Under the pieces are notes generated by a model, which saw only the letters and a list, made by a program, of their open reading frames with translations, had not been told where the DNA came from and ran no database searches. The translations under genes were made by a program, and so were the position numbers. From Streptomyces sp. NBC_00433 (GTDB lineage Bacteria; Actinomycetota; Actinomycetes; Streptomycetales; Streptomycetaceae), in assembly GCA_036015235.1 (NCBI GenBank), contig CP107926.1:1488001-1552000 (forward strand): a stretch of 64,000 bases of DNA, given 5' to 3'. Positions 1-8,345 of this stretch are shown here, piece by piece. The first letter of the stretch is position 1. The number at the start of each line of letters is the position of its first letter.

Positions 1-61
1 CCCCTCGAACGTCCTTGTCGCGCGTGGGCGACCGGCGTCGTCGAACGCCCGGTCGGAAGTG

Positions 62-90
62 TTGACATGCCCCCAAGGCGGCCTGATGCT
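62..90 (+). promoter_or_regulatory. Putative promoter of the first GH32 gene
   Basis: TTGACA at 62-67 is a perfect -35 box. Seventeen bases later lies a weak -10, GATGCT (85-90). The predicted start of transcription falls just before the LacI-type palindrome at 103-122, the geometry expected for repression by roadblock. The -10 is poor, so the call rests on the -35 and the operator position. Confidence 0.45.
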
Positions 91-102
91 GTCGGGCAGC
101 CG

Positions 103-122
103 TTGAGGATACGTTCCCTCAA
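103..122. promoter_or_regulatory. LacI-family operator, copy 1
   Basis: TTGAGGATACGTTCCCTCAA is an imperfect palindrome with a central ACGT. Its core matches the palindrome at 3879-3892 (AGGA-ACGTT-CCT, followed in both by CAA). The second copy lies between the LacI gene at 2738-3784 and the second secreted GH32 gene. The shared spelling suggests that one regulator controls both secreted GH32 genes. Confidence 0.7.
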
Positions 123-210
123 CATCCCGGCAATCTCCCCGTCGCCGCTTCGCGACCGTAAGGTGTCGCCACTCCGTAGCTGTCGTATGTCTTCCGCAAC
201 CGGAGGAACT

Positions 211-2745
211 GTGAACGTTCGACGCCCATCAGCCCTGGTCAGCCGCGTAGTCATGGCGCTCGCGCTGCTGATCGCGGCCGCCCAGGCGGCTCTGACCCCG
301 CAGCATGCGCAAGCCGACCAAGCGCCCGTATACCGGGCGGCTTACCACTTCACCGTGCCCGACAACTGGATGAACGACCCGCAGCGGCCGATCTTCGTCG
401 ACGGCAAGTACCAGTACTACTACCTGTACAACGCCGACTACACGCACAGTGTGGGGACCGCGTGGCGCAGAAGCACCACCACGGACAACCTGGCGTTCCA
501 GGACCAAGGTGTCGCGATCCCGAAGAACACCCAACCCAACGGCGACATATGGTCAGGGTCCGCAGTCGTCGACGGCTCGAACACGGCCGGCTTCGGAGCG
601 AATGCCGTTGTCTCCGTTATGACCCAGCGTGACAGCAGCAGCGGAGCCCAGGCACAGTTCCTGTGGTACTCCACCGACGGGGGGAAGACGTTCTCGCACT
701 ACAGCGACACCCCCGTGCTCCCCAACCCAGGGAAAGCCGACTTCCGCGACCCGAAGATCGTCCGAGACGCGGCCCACAACCGCTGGGTGATGGCTCTCGC
801 CGAGGGCAACAGCATCGGGTTCTATACCTCGTCCGACGTGAAGCACTGGCAGTTCCAGAGCACCTTCGGCACCAGCGGAATCGGTACCATCGAGTGCCCG
901 GACCTGTTCTCCGTCCAAGCCGACGACGGCACCACGAAGTGGGTCCTCGGCGCGGGGGCCAACGGCAAGGCGTCCGGGCTGCCCAACACGTATGCCTACT
1001 GGACCGGAACCTTCAGCGGGACAGGGTTTCAGGCGGACCAGGCCGCCCCGCAGTGGCTGGACTACGGCTGGGACTGGTACGGCGCGGTCACCTGGGACAA
1101 GATGGTCGGCGGCTCGCCCGACCCGGCCGTCCGGTACGCGATGGGCTGGATGAACAACTGGGACTACCCCGACAGCACTCCGACCTGGTCCAACGACGGC
1201 TTCAACGGCACGGACTCGATCGTGAGAGAGATCCGTCTCAAGAAGCAGGACGGAGCCCTCTACAGCCTGGTCTCCCAGCCCGTCAGCGCGCTGGACAGCA
1301 TTGTCAACCGCACCGTCGACCTGGGGACGATCCCGGTCAACGGGCAGGTGCCGCTGTCGTACAGCGGCAGCACCTACGAGCTGAGCGCGGACGTGAGCTG
1401 GGACACCGCGACCAACATCGGCCTCCAGTTGCGCAAGTCGGCCGACGGCACCCACCACGCCGATGTCGGCGTCTCCGGTGGCAACGTGTACGTCAACCGC
1501 TCTCAGACCGGCAACCCGGATGGGTCGGGCCGATATGTGGAGAGTCGGTCGCCGATCAGCAAGAAGACCGTCCATCTGCGCATCCTGGTCGATCGCACCA
1601 CTCTGGAGGTCTTCGTTGACGACGGTAAATACGTCCACTCCAGCGAGATTTTTCCAGCCCCCGAAGACAAGGGGATCTCGCTGTACAGTGCCGGCGGACC
1701 GGCGCAGTTCTCCAATGTGGTGATCCGTGAGTTCAAGGATATCTACAGCACGACGAAGGCCGATGACGGGAACAATCCCGGGAGCAATCTGACTGGTCCG
1801 TGGCGCGCGGCGGGCGGGTCGTGGACGTCTCTCCCGGACGGGAAGACGGGGACTGCGCCGGGCGACGGGTTCTACGTCTCGGCGCAGTCGGGTTCGGATT
1901 TCTCCTATGCGGCTGATTTGCGGCTGGACACCGCGAATGCTGCGGGGATCACTTTCCGGGCGTCGAATGACCTGGCCAAGCACTACACGGTCAACATCAA
2001 TGCCGACGGCGGCGGCCAGGTCAAGCTCTGGCGGCCCGGGGCCACCGTGGGCACGTTCAACACCCCGATAGTTCGCGGACGCGACTACCACGTGAATGTG
2101 GTGGCCGTCGGTCCCCGCATCCAGGTCTATTTCGACAACAGTGCCGCACCCGTCGTCGATGTCACCGACAGCACCTACACCAGTGGCCTGTTCGGCATCA
2201 ACGTCTACAACGGCGGCGGCACGATCCGTAACGCAGAGGTCGGGCCCCCCGACTCCGGCTCCGGCCCGAGCTCCGGTTTCAAGACGAACCTGTCGGGTCC
2301 ATGGACGAGCGTGGCAGGCTCCTGGTCGGACACCGCAGCCGGGGAGGTGGGCACGTTCAGCGGTGACGGCTACCTCCTGTCCTCGCAGTCCGCGTCGGAC
2401 TTCAGCTACGACGCCGACCTCCGCCCCGACACCGCCGGCGCTGCCGCGGGCCTGACTTTCCGCTCCAACGATTCTGCGACCGGTCATTACACAGTCAACG
2501 TGAATACTTCCGGCCAGATCAAACTGTGGCGTCCCTGGGTGACGCTCGGTGTCTACAACACATCGATCTCTCCCGGAACGGTCTATCACCTGAAGATCGT
2601 AGCGGCAGGATCCAGGATCAAGGTGTTCTTCAACAACGCCACCACCCCGGTGATCGACGTGACTGACACCACCTACAGCAGTGGCCGCCTCGGCCTCAAC
2701 GTGTGGAACGGGTCGATGACCTCCCAGAACGTCACCATCAGCTAA
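211..2745 (+). CDS. Secreted GH32 levan-degrading enzyme with two CBM66-like modules
   Basis: An 844-residue exported fructan hydrolase. GTG at 211 is chosen because GGAGG sits at 202-206; the frame is open upstream but has no comparable ribosome site. A signal peptide covers about residues 1-36. The GH32 propeller shows the nucleophile motif WMNDPQ (Asp56), FRDPK (Asp180) and ECPDLF (Glu229, acid/base). Gln replaces the usual Asn-Gly after NDP, as I recall for levan-specific members such as levanases, levan biohydrolases and levan fructotransferases; the exact product cannot be read from sequence. After about residue 560 come two tandem modules of about 150 residues ending in GINVYN or GLNVWN, resembling the levan-binding CBM66 of Bacillus SacC. 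The gene probably responds to the LacI regulator at 2738 through the operator at 103-122. Confidence 0.92.
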   Translation: MNVRRPSALVSRVVMALALLIAAAQAALTPQHAQADQAPVYRAAYHFTVPDNWMNDPQRPIFVDGKYQYYYLYNADYTHSVGTAWRRSTTTDNLAFQDQGVAIPKNTQPNGDIWSGSAVVDGSNTAGFGANAVVSVMTQRDSSSGAQAQFLWYSTDGGKTFSHYSDTPVLPNPGKADFRDPKIVRDAAHNRWVMALAEGNSIGFYTSSDVKHWQFQSTFGTSGIGTIECPDLFSVQADDGTTKWVLGAGANGKASGLPNTYAYWTGTFSGTGFQADQAAPQWLDYGWDWYGAVTWDKMVGGSPDPAVRYAMGWMNNWDYPDSTPTWSNDGFNGTDSIVREIRLKKQDGALYSLVSQPVSALDSIVNRTVDLGTIPVNGQVPLSYSGSTYELSADVSWDTATNIGLQLRKSADGTHHADVGVSGGNVYVNRSQTGNPDGSGRYVESRSPISKKTVHLRILVDRTTLEVFVDDGKYVHSSEIFPAPEDKGISLYSAGGPAQFSNVVIREFKDIYSTTKADDGNNPGSNLTGPWRAAGGSWTSLPDGKTGTAPGDGFYVSAQSGSDFSYAADLRLDTANAAGITFRASNDLAKHYTVNINADGGGQVKLWRPGATVGTFNTPIVRGRDYHVNVVAVGPRIQVYFDNSAAPVVDVTDSTYTSGLFGINVYNGGGTIRNAEVGPPDSGSGPSSGFKTNLSGPWTSVAGSWSDTAAGEVGTFSGDGYLLSSQSASDFSYDADLRPDTAGAAAGLTFRSNDSATGHYTVNVNTSGQIKLWRPWVTLGVYNTSISPGTVYHLKIVAAGSRIKVFFNNATTPVIDVTDTTYSSGRLGLNVWNGSMTSQNVTIS

Positions 2746-3784
2746 TACCGAGATCGCCCGGTATCTCGCCGGAGCCGCGTGCGAGATACCGGGTGGGGAG
2801 AACGACATGGCGTGCTGGGCTTGAATCCCCGTCCAGCCGGGCCAGGAGCATCGTCGCCGCCGTTCTGCCTATTTCTGCTGGATCCTGTGCGACGACAGAC
2901 AACGGCGGATCGAGCAGATCCGCCATATCGAAGTCGTCGAAGCCGACGTGCGCGACGGAGTGATGCAGCTGCAGCTGCTGCAGCACGCGTCGCGCACCGA
3001 TCGTCAGCAGGTTCTGGGCGGTGATCAGCGCGGTCGGCGAGTTCCGGCCGGTGAATATCTCGGTCGTGGCGCTTTCGGCCGCGGCAGCGTCGTGGATATC
3101 CCGGCGTGCCCAAGAGGTGCGTACCGCGCACCGGGCCTGGGTCATCGCCGCTACGAATCCGTCCCAGCGCTGCTGCGCGGTCCACAGGGATGTTCGGTCT
3201 CCCAGGAAGGCGATCTTGCGATGCCCCAGCGAGGTGAGTCGCCGCACCGCCTCCGCGATGCCGCCGGCGTTGTCGACGGTCACGGTGTCGACGCCGTCGA
3301 GCGCCAACATCCGGTCGACGCACACCACCGGAGTTCCGAACTGCCGCGCGGAGGCCAGCTCCGCGCCCACCTCGCCCGTCGGGAGGACCACCAGGCCGTC
3401 CACCCGACGGGTCAGGAGGGAGGTAAGCAGACTGCGTTCCCGAGCTGGATCCTCGTCGCTGCTGCCGGTAAGGAGGAGAAGGCCCCGTTCAGCCACCACG
3501 TCCTCAACCGCCCGGTGCAGCGAAGAAGAGAACGGGTTGGCGACGTCTTCCAGGACGAGCCCGACTGTGTCCGTGCGGCGGTCGGTACGGCGCAGATTGC
3601 TGGCGGTGGCGTCGTGACGATAGCCGAGCTGCTCGACCGCGTCGCGGACCTGGGCGGTCAGTACCGGATCGACCAGCACGCCGTTGACGACCCGGGAGAC
3701 TGTCGTAAGGCCCACCCCGGCGAACGCCGCGACGTCGCGCATCGTCACGCGCCTGCTGCGCGGCCGTGCTCCGCCTGCGGTCAT
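2738..3784 (-). CDS. LacI-family transcriptional regulator of the secreted GH32 genes
   Basis: A 348-residue sugar-responsive repressor. ATG at 3784 follows GGAGGAG with normal spacing; the longer upstream frame lacks a better start. The N-terminal helix-turn-helix reads TMRDVAAFAGVGLTTVSRVV, followed by a hinge and a periplasmic-binding-protein-like sensor domain. The gene is divergent from the GH32 gene at 3924, with a perfect 14-bp palindrome (3879-3892) between them, and converges on the GH32 gene at 211 with an 8-bp overlap of the two 3' ends. The layout suggests it represses both fructanases until a fructan breakdown product appears. The inducer is unknown. Confidence 0.93.
   Translation of the reverse strand: MTAGGARPRSRRVTMRDVAAFAGVGLTTVSRVVNGVLVDPVLTAQVRDAVEQLGYRHDATASNLRRTDRRTDTVGLVLEDVANPFSSSLHRAVEDVVAERGLLLLTGSSDEDPARERSLLTSLLTRRVDGLVVLPTGEVGAELASARQFGTPVVCVDRMLALDGVDTVTVDNAGGIAEAVRRLTSLGHRKIAFLGDRTSLWTAQQRWDGFVAAMTQARCAVRTSWARRDIHDAAAAESATTEIFTGRNSPTALITAQNLLTIGARRVLQQLQLHHSVAHVGFDDFDMADLLDPPLSVVAQDPAEIGRTAATMLLARLDGDSSPARHVVLPTRYLARGSGEIPGDLGIS
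2757..2793. terminator. Terminator hairpin between convergent GH32 and LacI genes
   Basis: A perfect 13-bp stem (CCCGGTATCTCGC, loop of 11, then its complement) lies just after the GH32 stop. It also lies inside the last codons of the convergent LacI gene, whose stop is at 2738. It probably terminates GH32 transcription and may act in both directions. Confidence 0.75.
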
Positions 3785-3878
3785 CGCCGTCTCCTCCCAC
3801 GCAGACCTCACCGCCCAAGGCGGTGGGTCCCGCCCCATGGACATTGCGCACCTCTTGGCACATGCTAGCGGGCGCTCC

Positions 3879-3892
3879 AGGAAACGTTTCCT
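3879..3892. promoter_or_regulatory. LacI-family operator, copy 2 (perfect palindrome)
   Basis: AGGAAACGTTTCCT is a perfect 14-bp palindrome with the central CG typical of LacI-family operators. It lies between the divergent LacI (start 3784) and GH32 (start 3924) genes. It shares AGGA-ACGTT-CCTCAA with the site at 103-122, which precedes the other secreted GH32 gene. Confidence 0.8.
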
Positions 3893-3923
3893 CAATCCTT
3901 CGCCTTCATTTCGGAGAGAAGTC

Positions 3924-6476
3924 ATGCGGATCTCTCATCGCGGCCGTCCCTGGCTGCGCATACTGCTGACCCTCGCGCTGCTGTCCGTCGCCCTGCTGGG
4001 CGCGAGCAGGACCGCTGTCGCCGGCCCCGGGGCCGAGGGCTCCCGGCAGCAAGTCCCCAGACCTGCCGCCACCAGCCCCGGTTCCGAGCCCTACCGGCCC
4101 CGGATCCACTACACACCAGCACAGAATTGGATGAATGACCCAAACGGGCTGATCTTTTACAAGGGCAGGTATCACCTCTTCTACCAGTACAACCCGTCCG
4201 GCAATACCTGGGGCAACATGTCCTGGGGGCATGCGGTCAGCACTGATCTGGTGCACTGGAAGGAGCTGCCGCTGGCGATCCCGCAGGACGATCAGGAGAT
4301 GGTGTTCTCCGGCAGCGTCGTCCTCGACCGAAACAACACCAGCGGGCTCGGCACCTCTCGCAAGCCTCCGCTGGTCGCGGTCTACACCAGCAACTACAAG
4401 CAGACCGGGAAGCAGGCACAGTCCCTGGCCTACAGCACGGACGAAGGCCTTACCTGGACCAAGTACTCCGGCAACCCCGTGCTCGACATCGGCTCGACCA
4501 ACTTCCGCGATCCCAAGGTGTTCTGGCAGCAGGCGACCCACCGCTGGCTCATGGTCGTCGCTCTGTCCGACCAGCACAAGGTCCGCTTCTACTCCTCGCC
4601 GGACCTGAAGTCCTGGACAGCGCTGAGCGACTTCGGCCCCGCCGGAGCCACCGGTGGCCTGTGGGAGTGCCCAGACCTTTTCGAACTGCCGGTGGCCGGT
4701 GCCGGACACCGGCACAAGTGGGTTCTGGTCGTCAACATCAACCCGGGCGGGATCGCGGGCGGATCAGGGGCCCAGTACTTCACCGGAGACTTCGACGGAA
4801 CCAGGTTCACCTCCGATGACCCGCCGAGCTACACGCCGCCCGCCGGCATGATCCTGGCCGACTTCGAAGGCGGCTACGGCCCCTGGACCACCACCGGCAC
4901 CGCGTTCGGCACCGCACCGGCGGACGGCTCCCTGCCCGACCAGCAGGGTGTGTCGGGATTTGTCGGCGCCGGGCTGGCCAACAGCTTCCTCGACCACGAT
5001 GCCTCGACCGGGACGCTGACCTCACCGGAATTCACCGTCGGCAAGCCGTACCTGAACTTCCTGGTCGGTGGCGGCAAGCACCCCCACGTCAACGGCACGG
5101 GTGATGGCGCCCCGCCTCCCGGCGACGTGTTGGCAGACTTCGAGGGCTCCACCTGGGGCGACGGTTGGACTGCCACCGGGTCGTTCGTCAATGCCGGTCC
5201 CGCTCCAGGCCCGCTCCCGGGCCAGATCGGCGGCAGAGCCCTGGACACCTGCGTCGAGTCCTGCGACCCGGCAACCGGCACCATCACGTCCCCGACCTTC
5301 ACCATCACCCGCCGCTACATCGACTTCCTCATCGCAGGTGGCGACCACCCCTACGGCAGGGATGGCGCAGCCGCGTTCAACCTCGTCGTCGACGGGAAAG
5401 TCGTACGCACCGCGACCGGCCTGGACAGCTCCGACATGCTGTGGACGTCCTGGGACGTCAATGACCTGATCGGCGAGCAGGCCACCGTCCAGGTCGTCGA
5501 CGACGCCGTCGGCGGGTGGGGGCATCTCATGCTCGACCACATCGTGTTCTCCGACGTCGCGGCCAAGCCGCGCGATGCGCAGACCTCCGTCAACCTCCTG
5601 GTCGACGGGAAAGTGGTGCGCACCGCGACCGGGCAGAACAGCGAGTCTCTGGACTGGGCCTCGTGGAAACTGGCGGACCTGGCAGGGAAGAAGGCCCGGA
5701 TACAGATCGTCGACGCCGACCAGGGCAGTTGGGGACACATCTTGGCCGACCAGTTCACGCTCGCCGACGCCCCCGCCCGCAGCAGCGTCGAACGCGCGCA
5801 CTGGGTCGACTACGGGGCGGACTTCTATGCCGCGGCCACCTACAACGATGCCCCAGGCGGCCAGCGGATCATGGTGGCCTGGATGAACAACTGGGACTAC
5901 GGCCAGAACACCCCCACCAGCCCATGGCGCAGCGCCGACTCCTTGCCCCGCAGACTGTCGCTGCGCTCCGTGGACGGCAACCTGCGGCTCGTGTCCGAGC
6001 CGGTGGACTTGTCGGGACTACGGCGGGGGACGCCGTTGCACATCAAGAACCGGGCGGTGCCACGTACCACCGTGCCGCTGGGCGATCGTGGAGCGGTATC
6101 CGAGATCGACGCGGTCTTGAACCCTGGCAGTGCCACGACATTCGGTCTTGACCTGCGCTCGGGCGAGGGCCACAAGACCCGCCTCGGCTACGACACCAAG
6201 ACCGGTGAGCTGTACATCGACCGAACGGAGTCCGGAGACACCAGCTTCCATCCGGTCTTCCCCGGCGTGCACCGCGCCCCCCTCGCTCTCGACCACGGCA
6301 AGTTGCGCCTTCATGTAGTCATCGACGCCTCCTCGATCGAGGTCTACGCCAACGGGGGCCTGGTCACCCTCACCGACCAGGTCTTCCCGGGCCCCGGCGA
6401 CACCGGGATCAGCGCGTTCGCCGTCGCAGGGACGGCCCACGTCACACAACTGACCGCATGGAGGCTGGACCTCTGA
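3924..6476 (+). CDS. Secreted GH32 fructanase (levanase/inulinase-like) with nested insert
   Basis: An 850-residue exported enzyme. ATG at 3924 follows GGAGAGAA; a signal peptide covers about residues 1-33. GH32 motifs are complete: WMNDPNG (Asp72), FRDPK (Asp196), ECPDLF (Glu249). The propeller is interrupted at about residues 302-620, and catalytic-domain sequence resumes with WVDYGADFYAAATY. The insert has two copies of an A segment (beginning LADFEG and containing LNFLVGGG or IDFLIAGG) followed by two copies of a B segment (NLxVDGKVVRTATG...WGH), order A-A-B-B. This looks like one A-B module inserted inside another. The C-terminal GH32 beta-sandwich follows. The gene is likely controlled by the divergent LacI gene. 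Exo- versus endo-activity, and levan versus inulin, cannot be decided. Confidence 0.93.
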   Translation: MRISHRGRPWLRILLTLALLSVALLGASRTAVAGPGAEGSRQQVPRPAATSPGSEPYRPRIHYTPAQNWMNDPNGLIFYKGRYHLFYQYNPSGNTWGNMSWGHAVSTDLVHWKELPLAIPQDDQEMVFSGSVVLDRNNTSGLGTSRKPPLVAVYTSNYKQTGKQAQSLAYSTDEGLTWTKYSGNPVLDIGSTNFRDPKVFWQQATHRWLMVVALSDQHKVRFYSSPDLKSWTALSDFGPAGATGGLWECPDLFELPVAGAGHRHKWVLVVNINPGGIAGGSGAQYFTGDFDGTRFTSDDPPSYTPPAGMILADFEGGYGPWTTTGTAFGTAPADGSLPDQQGVSGFVGAGLANSFLDHDASTGTLTSPEFTVGKPYLNFLVGGGKHPHVNGTGDGAPPPGDVLADFEGSTWGDGWTATGSFVNAGPAPGPLPGQIGGRALDTCVESCDPATGTITSPTFTITRRYIDFLIAGGDHPYGRDGAAAFNLVVDGKVVRTATGLDSSDMLWTSWDVNDLIGEQATVQVVDDAVGGWGHLMLDHIVFSDVAAKPRDAQTSVNLLVDGKVVRTATGQNSESLDWASWKLADLAGKKARIQIVDADQGSWGHILADQFTLADAPARSSVERAHWVDYGADFYAAATYNDAPGGQRIMVAWMNNWDYGQNTPTSPWRSADSLPRRLSLRSVDGNLRLVSEPVDLSGLRRGTPLHIKNRAVPRTTVPLGDRGAVSEIDAVLNPGSATTFGLDLRSGEGHKTRLGYDTKTGELYIDRTESGDTSFHPVFPGVHRAPLALDHGKLRLHVVIDASSIEVYANGGLVTLTDQVFPGPGDTGISAFAVAGTAHVTQLTAWRLDL

Positions 6477-6484
6477 AGGTGCAA

Positions 6485-6519
6485 GGCGGGTCCGCAACGC
6501 ATCGCCGTTCGGACCCGCC
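6485..6519 (+). terminator. Terminator hairpin after the second GH32 gene
   Basis: A perfect 10-bp GC-rich stem, GGCGGGTCCG with its complement at 6510-6519 and a 15-base loop, begins 9 bases after the GH32 stop codon. It separates this gene from the convergent LacI gene ending at 6675. Confidence 0.75.
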
Positions 6520-6674
6520 GCCCGGCTTCCAGCGAACCTGCCAGGCCCGCGGACGAACGAACGGGCACCAGAACGGACGCCTGGGAGGCCTCGCCGCTCC
6601 GGGACAACGACCAGGGCGGCAAAGCGGCCGCCCTCGGCGTTCACCCCGTAGGTGTGGTTCCTGGCTGTCCGGCA

Positions 6675-7712
6675 TCACGGCCGGGGGGGCGGACCGACCG
6701 AGTCCCGCAAGATCAGCGGACAATGCAGGTACTCATGGACGGCTGCGGCCGCGGGAGCAGCGCCAGCCGCGGCGTCGATCGCCTGCTGGAGGTGCACGAT
6801 CGCCCGCGCACCCATCTCGTAGTGCGGAAGTGCCACAGTGGTCAGAGCGGGGAAGAGATTTTCGCTGATCAGCTCCTGGTTGTCGAACCCGATCACCGAA
6901 AGGTCCGTCGGAATGGCGAGCCCGGCTTCCGCCGCCGCGCGGTAGGCGCCCATCGCCATACGGTCGTTGAAGCAGAACAGCGCGGTCGGAGGATCCTCCT
7001 GGCCGAGCAGGGTCCGGGCTCCCTGGTAGCCGCCCGCGCCAACCGCGTTGTGGGCGACCACCAGGTCAGGGTCGAAGGCGATCCCCGCTCCTGCCAGCTC
7101 CGCCTTGTAGCCCGCCAGCCGGCCCCGCGCAGCGGGGATGTCCTCGATGTGGTTGATGAAGCCGATCCGCCGGTGACCACGCGCCACCAGCGCACGGGTC
7201 GCTGTCCGACCCCCCTGCTCCTCGTCCGGTACGACAGAGGCGACGCCGGGATCGTCACTGCGTGCGTCCAGAAGGACGGTGGGAACCGAACGCAGCAACG
7301 TGGGCACCTCTACCACCCGGTGGTACATCGCGGCGTAGAGCACGCCGTCCACGCGGTGCTGGAGCAGCAGCGTGATCTCCTTGTCCTCCAGCTCCTGGTC
7401 GCCACCGGTGTTCAGCATCAGCAGCATCAGACCGCGCTTGGCCGCAGCCTCCTGCGCACCCCGGATGATCTGACCCGCATGGGGCGTGGTGGCAATCTCG
7501 TCGGAGACGAAGCCCACCGTGTTCGACCGGCTCAGGCGCAGCCCGCGAGCCAGGCCGTTGGGCAGGTACCCCATTCGCTCGGCTGCATCCAGCACCGTCC
7601 GCCGGGTCGCGGCGTTGATGCGTTTGCCCTGCACGTCGTTCAGTACATGGGACACCGTGGTGACCGAAACGCCGGCAGCAGCGGCCACATCCTTGAGTCC
7701 AACGCGTTTCAT
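6675..7712 (-). CDS. LacI-family transcriptional regulator
   Basis: A 345-residue repressor starting at ATG 7712 (MKRVGLKDVAAAAG). It has an N-terminal helix-turn-helix (VSVTTVSHVLN) and a sugar-binding sensor domain containing GFDNQELI. It is a clear paralogue of the LacI protein at 19050-20108: the two share long stretches such as SDEIATTP, GGD, DGVLYA-MYH and ALFCFNDRMA-GAYRAAAE. An imperfect palindrome at 7721-7736, directly before the start codon, suggests autoregulation, and a better copy lies at 8069-8084. The neighbouring sugar genes suggest a fructose or fructan signal, but the target genes are not proven. Confidence 0.92.
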   Translation of the reverse strand: MKRVGLKDVAAAAGVSVTTVSHVLNDVQGKRINAATRRTVLDAAERMGYLPNGLARGLRLSRSNTVGFVSDEIATTPHAGQIIRGAQEAAAKRGLMLLMLNTGGDQELEDKEITLLLQHRVDGVLYAAMYHRVVEVPTLLRSVPTVLLDARSDDPGVASVVPDEEQGGRTATRALVARGHRRIGFINHIEDIPAARGRLAGYKAELAGAGIAFDPDLVVAHNAVGAGGYQGARTLLGQEDPPTALFCFNDRMAMGAYRAAAEAGLAIPTDLSVIGFDNQELISENLFPALTTVALPHYEMGARAIVHLQQAIDAAAGAAPAAAAVHEYLHCPLILRDSVGPPPRP

Positions 7713-7720
7713 GAGAACCT

Positions 7721-7736
7721 GCCAGAACCTTTGGGC
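7721..7736. promoter_or_regulatory. Likely autoregulatory operator of the LacI gene at 6675
   Basis: GCCAGAACCTTTGGGC lies 9-24 bases upstream of the start codon. It is an imperfect palindrome of the same design as GCCCAAACGTTTTGGC at 8069-8084: GCC outer arms, an AAAC-like inner arm and GGC. Confidence 0.5.
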
Positions 7737-7751
7737 TTGTCGGTTGCGATG

Positions 7752-7780
7752 AAGCTCATGCGCGTTGCCGTGCATGTCAA
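7752..7780 (-). promoter_or_regulatory. Putative promoter of the LacI gene at 6675
   Basis: Reading leftwards, a perfect TTGACA -35 box (complement of 7775-7780) is followed after 17 bases by a poor -10, GAGCTT (7752-7757). The block on the plus strand, TGTCAACGGTTCGTCA (7775-7790), recurs with two changes upstream of the paralogous LacI gene (20191-20206). That recurrence argues for conserved promoter function. Confidence 0.45.
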
Positions 7781-7790
7781 CGGTTCGTCA

Positions 7791-8345
7791 TGGCCTCGTG
7801 TCCCGTGCGGAGGGAACGGAGGCTCCCGCTCACCGCCGGTGAGCAGGTCGGCGGCCGAACGAAGTGGCGCTCCCCCGGCGCGCTCGGCGGGATGCCATGG
7901 GCGGCGGCGTAGAGACGATCTGACGGTCGGGCCGACCGGGGCCGCCCCGGGCGAAGCAGCGGCAACGCGCCGGGCGTGGAGGCGAAGCCGCACCCCCTTG
8001 TTCATCACGCTCCGCAGATGAGTCGTAGCCAGACGGTGGATCGTCTGCCTATGCGGCTTCGAGCACCTGCCCAAACGTTTTGGCACCGCAAACACGACGA
8101 TGCGCCGTGGCTATACATATGTCAACCCTGACCAGATGCTCTTATCGCGACAGGTCAGAAACCGCACAAGTCGCTCGGAGCGAGCGAACTACCGGGCCAT
8201 CGGCGCCGGGAGGCGGACAGGCCATCACCCGCCGTCGTCGGTGCACACGACCCCTCCCATGCCAGTGTCAGTACTGCCTGGCCAAAACCGGCGACCCATG
8301 GCAAGTCCAGGCAGCGGCCCACGCCGGCCGGCGCCAGGTCGGGCG
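7791..8345. other. Gene-poor spacer between LacI and PfkB genes
   Basis: I find no convincing coding sequence here; the open frames have no recognisable motif and no consistent ribosome site. The only clear element is the palindrome at 8069-8084, which suggests that a regulated promoter, perhaps of a lost gene, once lay here. Confidence 0.5.
8069..8084. promoter_or_regulatory. Orphan LacI-type operator
   Basis: GCCCAAACGTTTTGGC is palindromic except at one symmetric pair and has the central ACGT common in LacI-family sites. It lies about 360 bases upstream of the LacI gene at 6675 and is not next to any recognisable start codon. Its resemblance to 7721-7736 suggests the same regulator binds both, possibly by looping. 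Confidence 0.55.

Noticed and set aside
553..2808. Long minus-strand open frame (751 codons) antisense to the first GH32 gene
   Set aside because: It is a shadow of high third-position GC; its product is rich in Arg, Gly and Val without domains, and the plus strand carries clear GH32 motifs.
7709..8095. Possible 128-residue gene upstream of the LacI gene
   Set aside because: It contains the operator and promoter region, has no ribosome site and an Arg-rich low-complexity product.
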